Shown piece after piece: positions 1 through 5,513 of a stretch of 5,513 nucleotides of DNA. Source of the stretch: an uncultured Desulfovibrio sp. (GTDB lineage: Bacteria; Desulfobacterota; Desulfovibrionia; Desulfovibrionales; Desulfovibrionaceae); the NCBI GenBank assembly GCA_947177085.1, contig CAMWTD010000152.1, forward strand, positions 1-5,513, read 5' to 3'. The stretch's first letter is position 1, and each line of letters opens with the position of its first letter. Made by a program: the position numbers and the translations under genes. The notes under the pieces were generated by a model. It saw nothing but the letters and a program-made list of their open reading frames with translations, was not told where the DNA came from and ran no database searches.

Positions 1-2072
1 GCCCGGCACTGCGCGCCATCCGGCGTATCCGCAACCTGGGCATCATCGCCCATATCGATGCGGGCAAGACCACCCTCACCGAGCGGATGCTTTTTTACAG
101 CCGCAAGATCCACCGCATGGGAGAAGTGCATGACGGCTCGGCCACCATGGACTATCTCCCCGAGGAGCAGGAGCGCGGCATCACCATCGCCTCGGCCTGC
201 ACTACCTGCACCTGGGGGGAGGCCACGCTCAACATCATTGACACGCCGGGCCATGTGGACTTCACCATCGAGGTGGAGCGCAGCCTGCGGGTGCTCGACG
301 GGGCGGTGGGCGTATTTTGCGCCGTGGGCGGCGTGGAGCCGCAATCCGAGACCGTTTGGCGGCAGTCCGAGCAGTTCGGCGTGCCCAAGATTGCCTTTGT
401 CAACAAGCTGGATCGCCTTGGCGCGGACTTTGCCGCCGTGCTTGACGCCATGCGCGGCCGCCTCAAGGCCAATGCCGTGGCCGTGACCGCTCCCCTCGGC
501 CAGGGTGAGGCCTTTGCGGGCGTGCTTGATCTTATCACTTGCGAGACCGTGACCTTCAGCCCCGACGACCAGGGGAGTACCGTGACGCGCGCTCCGTGGT
601 CCCAGGAGGAGGCCGCGGCGGCCGCGCCCTGGCGCGAGACCCTGCTGGAGCGCCTCGCCGAGGCTGACGACGCCTTCCTCGAACTCTGGCTCGAGGGGAA
701 GCCCGCTGAGGCAGACATCCGCGCGGCCCTGCGCCGGGCCACGCTCGCGCGCGCCCTTGTGCCGGTCTTTTGCGGTTCGGCGCTGCGCAATATGGGCGTG
801 CAGCCCCTTCTGGACGGCGTGCGCGACTATCTGCCCTCTCCGCTGGACGTGCCGCCGCCTCTGGCCGAAACCCCTACCGGCGCGCAGGTGTCCATTGAGC
901 CGGATCCCGGGGCCCCGCTGACCGCGCTGGTCTTCAAGGTGCTGGTGGAAAACGGCCGCAAGCTCGCCTTTGCCCGCGTCTATGCGGGCAGTCTTCGCGA
1001 AGGGGAAACCGTGCGCGTACTCGGGACGAGTCCCGAAGGAGCGCCCAACGAACAGGCCGAGCGCGTCGGCCGCATCTTCCGCCTCCATGCCGACAGGCGC
1101 GAACAACTGGAAAGCGTGGGCACGGGCGACATTGCCGCGCTCGTCGGGCTGCGCTCGGCGCACACCGGAGACACCTGCTGCGGCCGCGGACTGGACGCGC
1201 GCCTGGAGGCAATCAGCGCGCAGCCGCCGGTCATCACGCTGGCTCTTGAGCCACGCAACGCCGACGAAGGCAAGACACTTGACGAGGCCCTCGCCCGCTT
1301 TGCCGAGGAGGACCCCACCCTCACCTACAGCCTGGATGAGGATTCGGGGATGCGCATGGTCTCCGGCATGGGCGAGCTCCATCTGGATGTGTTGCAGGAG
1401 CGCATCCGGCGCGAGTACGGCATAAGCCCGCGCGCCGGGCAGCCGCAGGCCGTGCTTCGCGAGACCGTGAGCCGCGAAGCCGACGCCCACGCGGTCTTTG
1501 ACCGGGAATTCGGCAAGGAGCGCCAGCAGGGCGACGTGGCACTGCGCGTCTGCCCACGGCCGCGCGACTCGGGCAACCTTGTGCTGGTGGGCGACTTTCT
1601 GCCAAAGGACGAGCGCGAGGCGCGCAAGCTGCTGCCCCCAGCCTTTCTGGAGGCGGCACTGGAAGGCGTTCGCGACGGCCTGCAAAGCGGCGTTGCCACG
1701 GGCTGGCCCGTGGTGGATGTGGAGGTGGTCATCACCGGGGTGGAGCGCAGCGAGGGCCTAACCACTGTGCCCGGATGCCGCATGGCCGCGGCGCAGGCCC
1801 TGCGCGAGGCGCTTTCCGGCGCGCGCCCTCTCACGCTGGAACCCATCATGAAGACGAAGATCACTGTTCCCGAGGAATTTCTGGGCGCGGCCATCGGGCT
1901 CTTCACCACGGCGGCCGGCAAGGTGGAAGACGTGGAGGACCAGTCAGGCCGCAAGCTTTTGCGCGGCACGGCCCCCTTGCGGCGGCTCTTCGGCTTTTCC
2001 ACCTCCCTGCGCTCGGCGACGCAGGGCCGCGCGGGCCTGACGCTCAGCTTTGACCGCTTTGACGCGCCGTAG
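1..2072 (+). CDS. Elongation factor G family GTPase, probable paralogue (5'-partial)
   Basis: EF-G proteins use GTP to drive tRNA-mRNA translocation, and some paralogues serve ribosome recycling or other tasks. The reading frame is open from base 3 with no start in view, so the N-terminus lies outside the window; 689 residues are visible against about 690-700 usually, so only a few are missing. Counting from base 3: P-loop AHIDAGKT at 16-23, switch I ERGITI near 57-62, DTPGHVDF at 80-87, NKLD at 134-137 and GSA at 258-260, all canonical. Domain II spans about 300-395, domain III about 405-483 (SGMGELHLDVL near 454), domain IV about 484-605, and domain V begins at LEPIMK (612) and includes LRSATQGR near 669. 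Domain IV lacks both the usual GGRGQYG segment and the YHxVDSSE tip. Neighbouring rpsG and tuf genes of the str operon are absent downstream, where the next gene is convergent. EF-G family membership is certain; paralogue status is inference. Confidence 0.95.
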   Translation, partial: PALRAIRRIRNLGIIAHIDAGKTTLTERMLFYSRKIHRMGEVHDGSATMDYLPEEQERGITIASACTTCTWGEATLNIIDTPGHVDFTIEVERSLRVLDGAVGVFCAVGGVEPQSETVWRQSEQFGVPKIAFVNKLDRLGADFAAVLDAMRGRLKANAVAVTAPLGQGEAFAGVLDLITCETVTFSPDDQGSTVTRAPWSQEEAAAAAPWRETLLERLAEADDAFLELWLEGKPAEADIRAALRRATLARALVPVFCGSALRNMGVQPLLDGVRDYLPSPLDVPPPLAETPTGAQVSIEPDPGAPLTALVFKVLVENGRKLAFARVYAGSLREGETVRVLGTSPEGAPNEQAERVGRIFRLHADRREQLESVGTGDIAALVGLRSAHTGDTCCGRGLDARLEAISAQPPVITLALEPRNADEGKTLDEALARFAEEDPTLTYSLDEDSGMRMVSGMGELHLDVLQERIRREYGISPRAGQPQAVLRETVSREADAHAVFDREFGKERQQGDVALRVCPRPRDSGNLVLVGDFLPKDEREARKLLPPAFLEAALEGVRDGLQSGVATGWPVVDVEVVITGVERSEGLTTVPGCRMAAAQALREALSGARPLTLEPIMKTKITVPEEFLGAAIGLFTTAAGKVEDVEDQSGRKLLRGTAPLRRLFGFSTSLRSATQGRAGLTLSFDRFDAP

Positions 2073-2079
2073 CTGAGCG
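2041..2079. repeat. 9-bp inverted repeat across the EF-G stop codon
   Basis: CGCTCAGCT (2041-2049) is a perfect reverse complement of AGCTGAGCG (2071-2079), with a 21-base loop. The right arm starts inside the TAG stop (2070-2072). No T-run follows on either strand, so it is not a textbook intrinsic terminator. It sits between two convergent genes and could act as a weak bidirectional 3' end structure, or be chance in GC-rich DNA. Confidence 0.4.
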
Positions 2080-2090
2080 CGATGGCGAGG

Positions 2091-2121
2091 AGAAGAAAAG
2101 GCGGACGCTAGATTCGGTCGC
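2091..2121 (-). terminator. Weak candidate terminator of the small dual-CXXC gene
   Basis: Read on the - strand, GCGAC (2121-2117) can pair with GTCCGC (2106-2101) if one C is bulged, and the pyrimidine run CTTTTCTTCT (2100-2091) follows at once. The stem has only five pairs and spans the TAG stop of the small gene. The position, between convergent genes, is right for a terminator, but the stem is weak and the T-run is interrupted. Confidence 0.3.
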
Positions 2122-2311
2122 AATAGACGTTTTCGAGGAACCGCTCCATGGCCTCGTCGGCGTTGCCGATGAAATCCTTCAGCGGAAAGCTCTTTCCGCA
2201 GGCGGGGCAGCGCATCCGCACTTCCCGGCAGGAGCGCTCGATGCTGAGCGGTGCGCCGCACTTTGGGCACGGCAGCGTGGTTTCCGCATGTCTGGGGCCG
2301 AAATAGGACAT
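2108..2311 (-). CDS. Small zinc-ribbon-like protein with two CXXC motifs
   Basis: This 67-residue protein has CPKC at 15-18 and CPAC at 35-38, each followed by G, separated by 16 residues. That is the spacing of a small four-cysteine zinc ribbon. Two further cysteines stand outside it: Cys28, and Cys64 in the terminal Tyr-Cys-Asp-Arg-Ile. An acidic, probably helical segment (about 50-62) links the ribbon to the C-terminus. No signal peptide or membrane segment is seen, so it is probably cytoplasmic. I chose the ATG at 2311 because AGAGGAG lies just upstream, although the spacer is short (2-4 bases); an upstream TTG at 2353 falls in a stem-loop and is less likely. It follows ftsZ in the same direction after 144 bases and converges on the EF-G gene. 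I recall a Desulfovibrio-type family called dual CXXC motif small (seleno)protein that it may match. Its function is unknown; metal binding or thiol chemistry is inference. Confidence 0.8.
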   Translation of the reverse strand: MSYFGPRHAETTLPCPKCGAPLSIERSCREVRMRCPACGKSFPLKDFIGNADEAMERFLENVYCDRI

Positions 2312-2340
2312 GGCTCCTCTCTTTTGCCATGCCCCGCACT

Positions 2341-2363
2341 GGGAGCCCCCCAATGGGGCTCCC
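2341..2363 (-). terminator. Strong GC-rich stem-loop upstream of the small gene
   Basis: GGGAGCCCC (2341-2349) and GGGGCTCCC (2355-2363) form a perfect 9-bp stem around a 5-base loop. On the - strand it lies about 20 bases before the small gene's ribosome binding site. No T-run follows, so intrinsic termination is doubtful. It could protect the 3' end of ftsZ mRNA or attenuate read-through. Confidence 0.45.
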
Positions 2364-2371
2364 GGCGGGCA

Positions 2372-2400
2372 TTTCAGGGCCGAAGAGGCTAGCCCTGAAA
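2372..2400 (-). repeat. 9-bp inverted repeat, possible RNA stem-loop after ftsZ
   Basis: TTTCAGGGC (2372-2380) is the exact reverse complement of GCCCTGAAA (2392-2400), with an 11-base loop. The stem ends in A/T pairs, but no T-run follows in either direction. It is the middle of three hairpins downstream of ftsZ. Confidence 0.45.
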
Positions 2401-2410
2401 AGGTATGGCT

Positions 2411-2426
2411 GCGGCCCGGGGGCCGC
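2411..2426 (-). repeat. Short GC stem-loop 30 bases after the ftsZ stop
   Basis: GCGGCC (2411-2416) pairs with GGCCGC (2421-2426) around a 4-base loop. It is the first hairpin met by an ftsZ transcript. The stem is short and could be chance at this GC content. Confidence 0.3.
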
Positions 2427-2455
2427 GTTGCTCTCAGGCTCTCAACAGGCTACCG

Positions 2456-3781
2456 CTAGTTGGGCTGGGTCCTGATGAAGGTGGGAATCTCGAAATCGTC
2501 TTCATCATAGATGAAGTCATCGGCCCCGGGACGGTGCGCACGACGGCGCTCCTGCCCCTGCGCCCCCCGCTTGACGAGGTAGGGCGGCCGGTTGTCGTTT
2601 TCCGCGTACCAGCGCTGCACTTCCTCCCGGCGCGAGGGACGCGACGGGCGCTGCTCGGCCGCGGCTTCCTCCTGGCGCACCAGGCTTCCCTGCTGCAGCG
2701 GACGCTGACGCGGGGACGCGGAGAGAGCGCCGGGCCCGGGCTTGCTGAAATCCGTCACGCGGGCCTGGCCCTCCGGCGCGGCCTCGGGCTCGGCCGGCGT
2801 CTGGGCGGGCTCGATGCCCGTGGCGATGACCGTAAGGTGGAGCTCGTCCCCGATGGTGTCGTCGAGCACCACGCCGAAGATGATATTGGCCTCGGCGGGC
2901 GCGGCCTCGTCGATGAGCGTGCCGATCTCCTCGATTTCCTCGCCGGAGAGGTCCATGGGCGCGGTGATGTTGTAGAGGATGGCCTTGGCGTTCTCCAGCG
3001 AGACATCATCAAGCAGGGGGCTGTTGATGGCGCGCTGCGCCGCCTCGCGGGCGCGGTTCTCGCCCGAGGCCATGCCCGTGCCCATGAGCGCCGGGCCCGA
3101 TTCCTTCATGGTCGTGCGCACATCGGCAAAGTCAAGGTTGATGAGGCCCTCGCTGCCGATGATGTCGGAAATGCCCTTGACGGCATAATAGAGCACGTCA
3201 TTGGCGCGGTGCAGCATCTCGGTGAAGGGCACCTTGGACATCTTGGGCGCGCCGGTGCGCAGGCGGTCATTGGGGATGGTGATGAGGCAGTCCACATGCT
3301 TGCGAAATTCCTCAAGGCCCGCTTCGGCCGCGCGCTTGCGCTTGATGCCCTCCCAACTGAAGGGCGTGGTGACGACGCCCACGGTGAGCGCGCCCAGCTC
3401 CTTGGCGGCCTGCGCCACCACGGGGGCCGCGCCAGTGCCCGTGCCGCCGCCCATGCCGGCGGTCACGAAAACCATGTCCGCATCGCCGATGGCCTCGCGG
3501 ATGGCGCTGACGCTCTCCACCGCCGCCTCGCGGCCGATGGCCGGATTCGCGCCCGCCCCAAGGCCCTTGGTGAGCTTTTCGCCAAGCTGCACCTTGAGCG
3601 CCTTGTCATTGGCGTTGAGGGCCTGAAGGTCCGTATTGGCGCAGACGAACTGCACACCGCGCAGGCCGGAATCGATCATGTGGCGCACGGCATTGCCGCC
3701 GCCCCCGCCGACGCCGATGACCTTGATGTCGGCGTTGCCCAGTTTGCCGGTGTCGATGTCGTCAACGATGGACTGCGTCAT
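2456..3781 (-). CDS. ftsZ: Cell division protein FtsZ
   Basis: FtsZ is the bacterial tubulin homologue: a GTPase that polymerises at midcell into the Z-ring and recruits the divisome. The 441-residue product has the glycine-rich nucleotide loop GVGGGGGN (23-30), the tubulin signature GGGTGTG (111-117), and the T7 synergy loop NLDFAD (215-220), whose Asp217 and Asp220 complete the GTPase site of the next subunit. The globular core ends near 322. A charged, Pro-, Gln- and Arg-rich linker (about 323-424) follows, then the conserved C-terminal peptide DFEIPTFIRTQPN (429-441), the usual docking site for FtsA and other partners. The linker also holds a motif resembling that peptide (NRPPYLVKR, 397-405). 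The start ATG at 3781 has AAGGAG seven bases upstream. It is the third gene of ftsQ-ftsA-ftsZ, 63 bases after ftsA. The length is slightly above the common 380-400 residues because of the linker. Confidence 0.99.
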   Translation of the reverse strand: MTQSIVDDIDTGKLGNADIKVIGVGGGGGNAVRHMIDSGLRGVQFVCANTDLQALNANDKALKVQLGEKLTKGLGAGANPAIGREAAVESVSAIREAIGDADMVFVTAGMGGGTGTGAAPVVAQAAKELGALTVGVVTTPFSWEGIKRKRAAEAGLEEFRKHVDCLITIPNDRLRTGAPKMSKVPFTEMLHRANDVLYYAVKGISDIIGSEGLINLDFADVRTTMKESGPALMGTGMASGENRAREAAQRAINSPLLDDVSLENAKAILYNITAPMDLSGEEIEEIGTLIDEAAPAEANIIFGVVLDDTIGDELHLTVIATGIEPAQTPAEPEAAPEGQARVTDFSKPGPGALSASPRQRPLQQGSLVRQEEAAAEQRPSRPSRREEVQRWYAENDNRPPYLVKRGAQGQERRRAHRPGADDFIYDEDDFEIPTFIRTQPN

Positions 3782-3788
3782 CTTGCCT

Positions 3789-3794
3789 CTCCTT
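3789..3794 (-). promoter_or_regulatory. ftsZ ribosome binding site
   Basis: AAGGAG on the - strand, seven bases before the ATG at 3781, is a strong Shine-Dalgarno match. It supports strong, independent initiation of ftsZ, as expected for the most abundant division protein. Confidence 0.8.
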
Positions 3795-3821
3795 GGTTGC
3801 TGTGCCCGAGTGCCCGCCTGT

Positions 3822-3845
3822 GGCGTCCCGCATGTGCCGGACGCC
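3822..3845 (-). repeat. Inverted repeat between ftsA and ftsZ
   Basis: GGCGTCC (3822-3828) and GGACGCC (3839-3845) form a perfect 7-bp stem with a 10-base loop. The arm nearer ftsA includes the last base of its TAG stop. No T-run follows. In an ftsA-ftsZ message this would sit 27 bases before the ftsZ Shine-Dalgarno, where a processing or stabilising stem could shift the ftsZ:ftsA ratio. Confidence 0.4.
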
Positions 3846-5083
3846 TATGAAATGTCCGAAAACCATTTTTTCATGCGCGCGAGGACGCCGTCGAAAATGC
3901 CGGTCTCGTTGCGCACGCTGAATTTCTTCTGGCCCGAGAGCTCCCGCTCCGCCCCGTAGCGCAGAAGGCCCACTGCCGTGGAAAACTTGGGGCTGTTGAC
4001 CACATCCTTGAGGCCCGTCACATTGCGCGGATAGCCGATGCGCGTGGGCAGCCCGAAAATCTGTTCGCCAAGCTCCTGGCAGCCGTCCATGAGGGCCGTG
4101 CCACCGGTGAGCACCACACCCGCGCCGATGAGCTTCTTGTAGCCGGAGCGCTCCAGCGACTGGTCCACAAGGTAGAGGATCTCCTCCATGCGCGGCTCGC
4201 AAATCTCCGCCAAAAGGCGGCGCGAAAGGCGCTGCGGCTCGCGGCCGCCCACGCTCGGCACCTCGATGAACTCGTCCCCGGGGCCGAGCAGGTCGGTGAG
4301 GGCGCAGCCGTACTTGACCTTGATCTTCTCCGCCGCGGCCACGGGCGTGCGCAGGCCGAAGGCGATGTCATTGGAGAGGTTCTGCCCGCCCAGGGCGAGC
4401 ACCGCCGTGTGCTTGATGGCGTCATTGGCGAAGATGGCGATGTCCGTCGTGCCGCCGCCAAGGTCCACCAGCGCCACGCCGATCTCGCGCTCCTCCTCGG
4501 TGAGCACGGCCTTGGCCGACGCGAGGGACTCGAGCGCGATGTCGGCCACCTCAAGCTGGCTCCTGTGGCAGGAGCGCACGATGTTCTGCGCCGAGGAAAC
4601 GGCCCCGGTGACGATGTGCACATCCACCTCGAGGCGCACGCCCGCCATGCCCAGCGGGTCGGCGATGCCCCGCTGGCTGTCCACGATATATTCCTGGGGG
4701 AGGATGTGGATGACCTCCCGATCCAGCGGGATGGCCACGGCGCGCGCGGCGTCCAGCGCCCTGTCCACATCGCGCTGGGTCACCTCGCCGCCCTTGACGG
4801 CGATGATCCCGTGGCTGTTGATGCCCATGATGTGGCTGCCCGCGATGCCCACATAGACAGAGTGGATCTGGCAGCCCGCCATGAGCTCCGCATCCTCCAC
4901 CGCCTTGCGGATGGACTGCACCGTCTGTTCGATATTGACCACCACGCCCTTCCGCAAACCCGTGGAGACGCTGGTGCCGATGCCCACCACGTCCACCTGG
5001 CCCGTATCCGTGAGCTCGCCCACCACGGCGCAGATTTTCGTCGTTCCGATGTCAAGGCCGACGATGAGCGCGGATTTGTTCAT
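3845..5083 (-). CDS. ftsA: Cell division protein FtsA
   Basis: FtsA is an actin-fold ATPase that anchors FtsZ filaments to the inner membrane and helps recruit later divisome proteins. The 412-residue product has the phosphate-1 motif GLDIGTTK (9-16), the FtsA-specific 1C/SHS2 region (about 80-165), phosphate-2 DLGGGTTD (207-214), and the adenosine motif GGTALMDG (327-334). The last 18 residues (395-412: hydrophobic Ile, Phe, Val, Leu, Met, Trp and Phe spaced with Lys, Arg and Asp) form the amphipathic membrane-targeting helix, so the gene is complete. I chose ATG at 5083: a GTG five codons upstream is in frame but lies inside the Shine-Dalgarno region, and the family begins shortly before the GLDIGTTK motif. 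The gene begins 11 bases after the ftsQ stop, and ftsZ follows 63 bases after its own stop, in the standard dcw order. Confidence 0.99.
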   Translation of the reverse strand: MNKSALIVGLDIGTTKICAVVGELTDTGQVDVVGIGTSVSTGLRKGVVVNIEQTVQSIRKAVEDAELMAGCQIHSVYVGIAGSHIMGINSHGIIAVKGGEVTQRDVDRALDAARAVAIPLDREVIHILPQEYIVDSQRGIADPLGMAGVRLEVDVHIVTGAVSSAQNIVRSCHRSQLEVADIALESLASAKAVLTEEEREIGVALVDLGGGTTDIAIFANDAIKHTAVLALGGQNLSNDIAFGLRTPVAAAEKIKVKYGCALTDLLGPGDEFIEVPSVGGREPQRLSRRLLAEICEPRMEEILYLVDQSLERSGYKKLIGAGVVLTGGTALMDGCQELGEQIFGLPTRIGYPRNVTGLKDVVNSPKFSTAVGLLRYGAERELSGQKKFSVRNETGIFDGVLARMKKWFSDIS

Positions 5084-5090
5084 CTTCCCT

Positions 5091-5095
5091 CTCCT
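5091..5095 (-). promoter_or_regulatory. ftsA ribosome binding site overlapping the ftsQ stop
   Basis: AGGAG on the - strand lies seven bases before the ftsA ATG (5083). Its first A is also the last base of the ftsQ TGA stop (5097-5095). A ribosome finishing ftsQ therefore stops on the ftsA initiation region, which suggests translational coupling and rules out the GTG at 5098 as the start. Confidence 0.75.
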
Positions 5096-5513
5096 CACTG
5101 GCCCGGGACCCCGCCCTGCGGCTTGTCGTCACGCCGCGCGACGTGGTTGCGGATAACCCAGACATTTCCATCCACTGCGCGCGCCTCGCGCACCCCGCCA
5201 AGTTCGTGCCGGCGCGCCAGATCTCCCAAGGCCATGCCGAGCCGGGCGAGGTTGCCATCCCAGTCGTCCGTGGCGACGGCAAGGCGCATTTCCCGGTCTT
5301 CCAGATAGAGCTCCACCCCGCGCGAGGGGCTCAGCGTCACCTGCGCGATGGCGCCGGCCTCGATGGGCAGCCGCCCGGCCTGCAAATCCTTGAGCAGGCG
5401 CGCAAGATAGGGCGTCGCGTCCTCCGACCCGGGCTCGATGCGCAGGGTCGGCAGGGAAAGAAAATTCTTGCTCTCCACCGGGGCGATGATGCCGCCGCGC
5501 TCGTTGGCGTAGT
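5095..5513 (-). CDS. ftsQ: Cell division protein FtsQ, C-terminal part (5'-partial)
   Basis: FtsQ (DivIB family) is a bitopic inner-membrane protein whose periplasmic POTRA and beta domains bind FtsB-FtsL and connect the Z-ring to septal wall synthesis. The window shows 138 residues ending at TGA (5097-5095); the cytoplasmic tail, membrane helix and POTRA domain lie beyond the right edge. What remains fits the beta domain: an opening YANERGGIIAP stretch, LPTLRIEPG, then LSPSRGVELYLEDREMRLAV and a segment rich in Leu, Gly and Ala (about GNLARLGMALGDLARR) before NVWVIRN. The tail after that is charged and Pro/Gly-rich. A GTG at 5478 is internal to the gene, not the start. The identification rests on this pattern and, more strongly, on its place directly before ftsA and ftsZ. 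Confidence 0.88.
   Translation of the reverse strand, partial: YANERGGIIAPVESKNFLSLPTLRIEPGSEDATPYLARLLKDLQAGRLPIEAGAIAQVTLSPSRGVELYLEDREMRLAVATDDWDGNLARLGMALGDLARRHELGGVREARAVDGNVWVIRNHVARRDDKPQGGVPGQ

Larger units (their letters stand above)
2312..2455 (-). other. ftsZ to small-gene intergenic region with three stem-loops
   Basis: This is the longest gap between genes in the window. It holds three inverted repeats (listed separately) and a tandem 8-base repeat, GCTCTCAG/GCTCTCAA at 2430-2445, just past the ftsZ stop. No convincing -35/-10 pair for the small gene was found on the - strand, so the gene may be read from the ftsZ transcript or from a promoter not recognisable by eye. Confidence 0.5.

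Noticed and set aside
58..486. Overlapping frames inside the EF-G gene, on both strands
   Set aside because: They overlap a gene with clear EF-G domains, give Arg/Pro/Ser-rich translations, and have no family resemblance.
1..2072. EF-G-like protein as a TetM-type ribosomal protection protein or as RF3
   Set aside because: The five-domain arrangement, the RNLGIIAHIDAGKT opening and the LRSATQGR domain V motif fit EF-G best. TetM-type domain IV and C-terminal features are not recognisable, and RF3 is shorter and lacks domains IV and V.
2101..2121. Possible SECIS-like hairpin next to the Cys64 codon of the small protein
   Set aside because: The codon is TGC, not TGA, and the stem is only five pairs with a bulge. 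No SECIS is needed here and the structure is too weak to claim as a relic.
2309..2353. Upstream TTG start for the small dual-CXXC gene at 2353
   Set aside because: TTG is a rare start, it lies within a strong stem-loop, and the extra 14 residues look non-conserved. The ATG at 2311 has an adjacent AGAGGAG.
2405..3850. A 481-codon open frame on the + strand, opposite ftsZ
   Set aside because: It lies wholly antisense to the certain ftsZ gene. Its translation is a biased run of His, Gly, Ala, Arg and Asp with no recognisable family. Long antisense frames are expected when GC-rich codon bias suppresses stops.
5084..5098. GTG at 5098 as the start of ftsA
   Set aside because: It lies within the Shine-Dalgarno region that serves the ATG at 5083, and the extra residues (MRRGK) are just translated ribosome-binding-site sequence.
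4409..5308. A 299-codon open frame on the + strand, opposite ftsA and ftsQ
   Set aside because: Same composition artefact: antisense to two well-supported division genes, with no recognisable domain and no convincing ribosome binding site.

Overview
The window is GC-rich, mostly coding, and looks like an ordinary bacterial housekeeping chromosome segment. Protein sequences, especially FtsZ and the small two-CXXC protein beside it, recall Desulfovibrio-type sulfate reducers (Desulfovibrionaceae). That placement is from memory of the families, not from a search, so it is moderate confidence. No mobile elements, CRISPR arrays, tRNA or rRNA genes were seen.

Layout. On the + strand, positions 1-2072 hold all but the extreme N-terminus of an elongation factor G family GTPase. 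It has all five domains and intact GTPase motifs, but the domain IV segments that normally enter the ribosomal decoding centre are rewritten, and no str-operon genes follow it. It is therefore probably a paralogue, not the main fusA. Everything else is on the - strand and reads right to left: the C-terminal part of ftsQ (5513-5095), ftsA (5083-3845), ftsZ (3781-2456), then a 67-residue zinc-ribbon-like protein with two CXXC motifs (2311-2108), which converges on the EF-G gene with 35 bases between the stop codons.

How the genes work together. ftsQ-ftsA-ftsZ is the distal part of the classical division and cell wall (dcw) cluster. FtsZ polymerises into the Z-ring, FtsA tethers it to the membrane through a C-terminal amphipathic helix that is visible here, and FtsQ links the ring to the periplasmic divisome through FtsL and FtsB. 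The ftsQ stop codon overlaps the ftsA ribosome binding site, which suggests translational coupling. The 63-base ftsA-ftsZ gap carries a perfect 7-bp inverted repeat touching the ftsA stop. The 144-base gap after ftsZ carries three stem-loops, none with a clear U-tract, so they could end, attenuate or stabilise the ftsZ transcript.

No wholly new system is evident. The two items most worth a second look are the small dual-CXXC protein, whose fourth residue from the C-terminus is a Cys that may correspond to selenocysteine in relatives, and the EF-G paralogue with the unusual domain IV tip.
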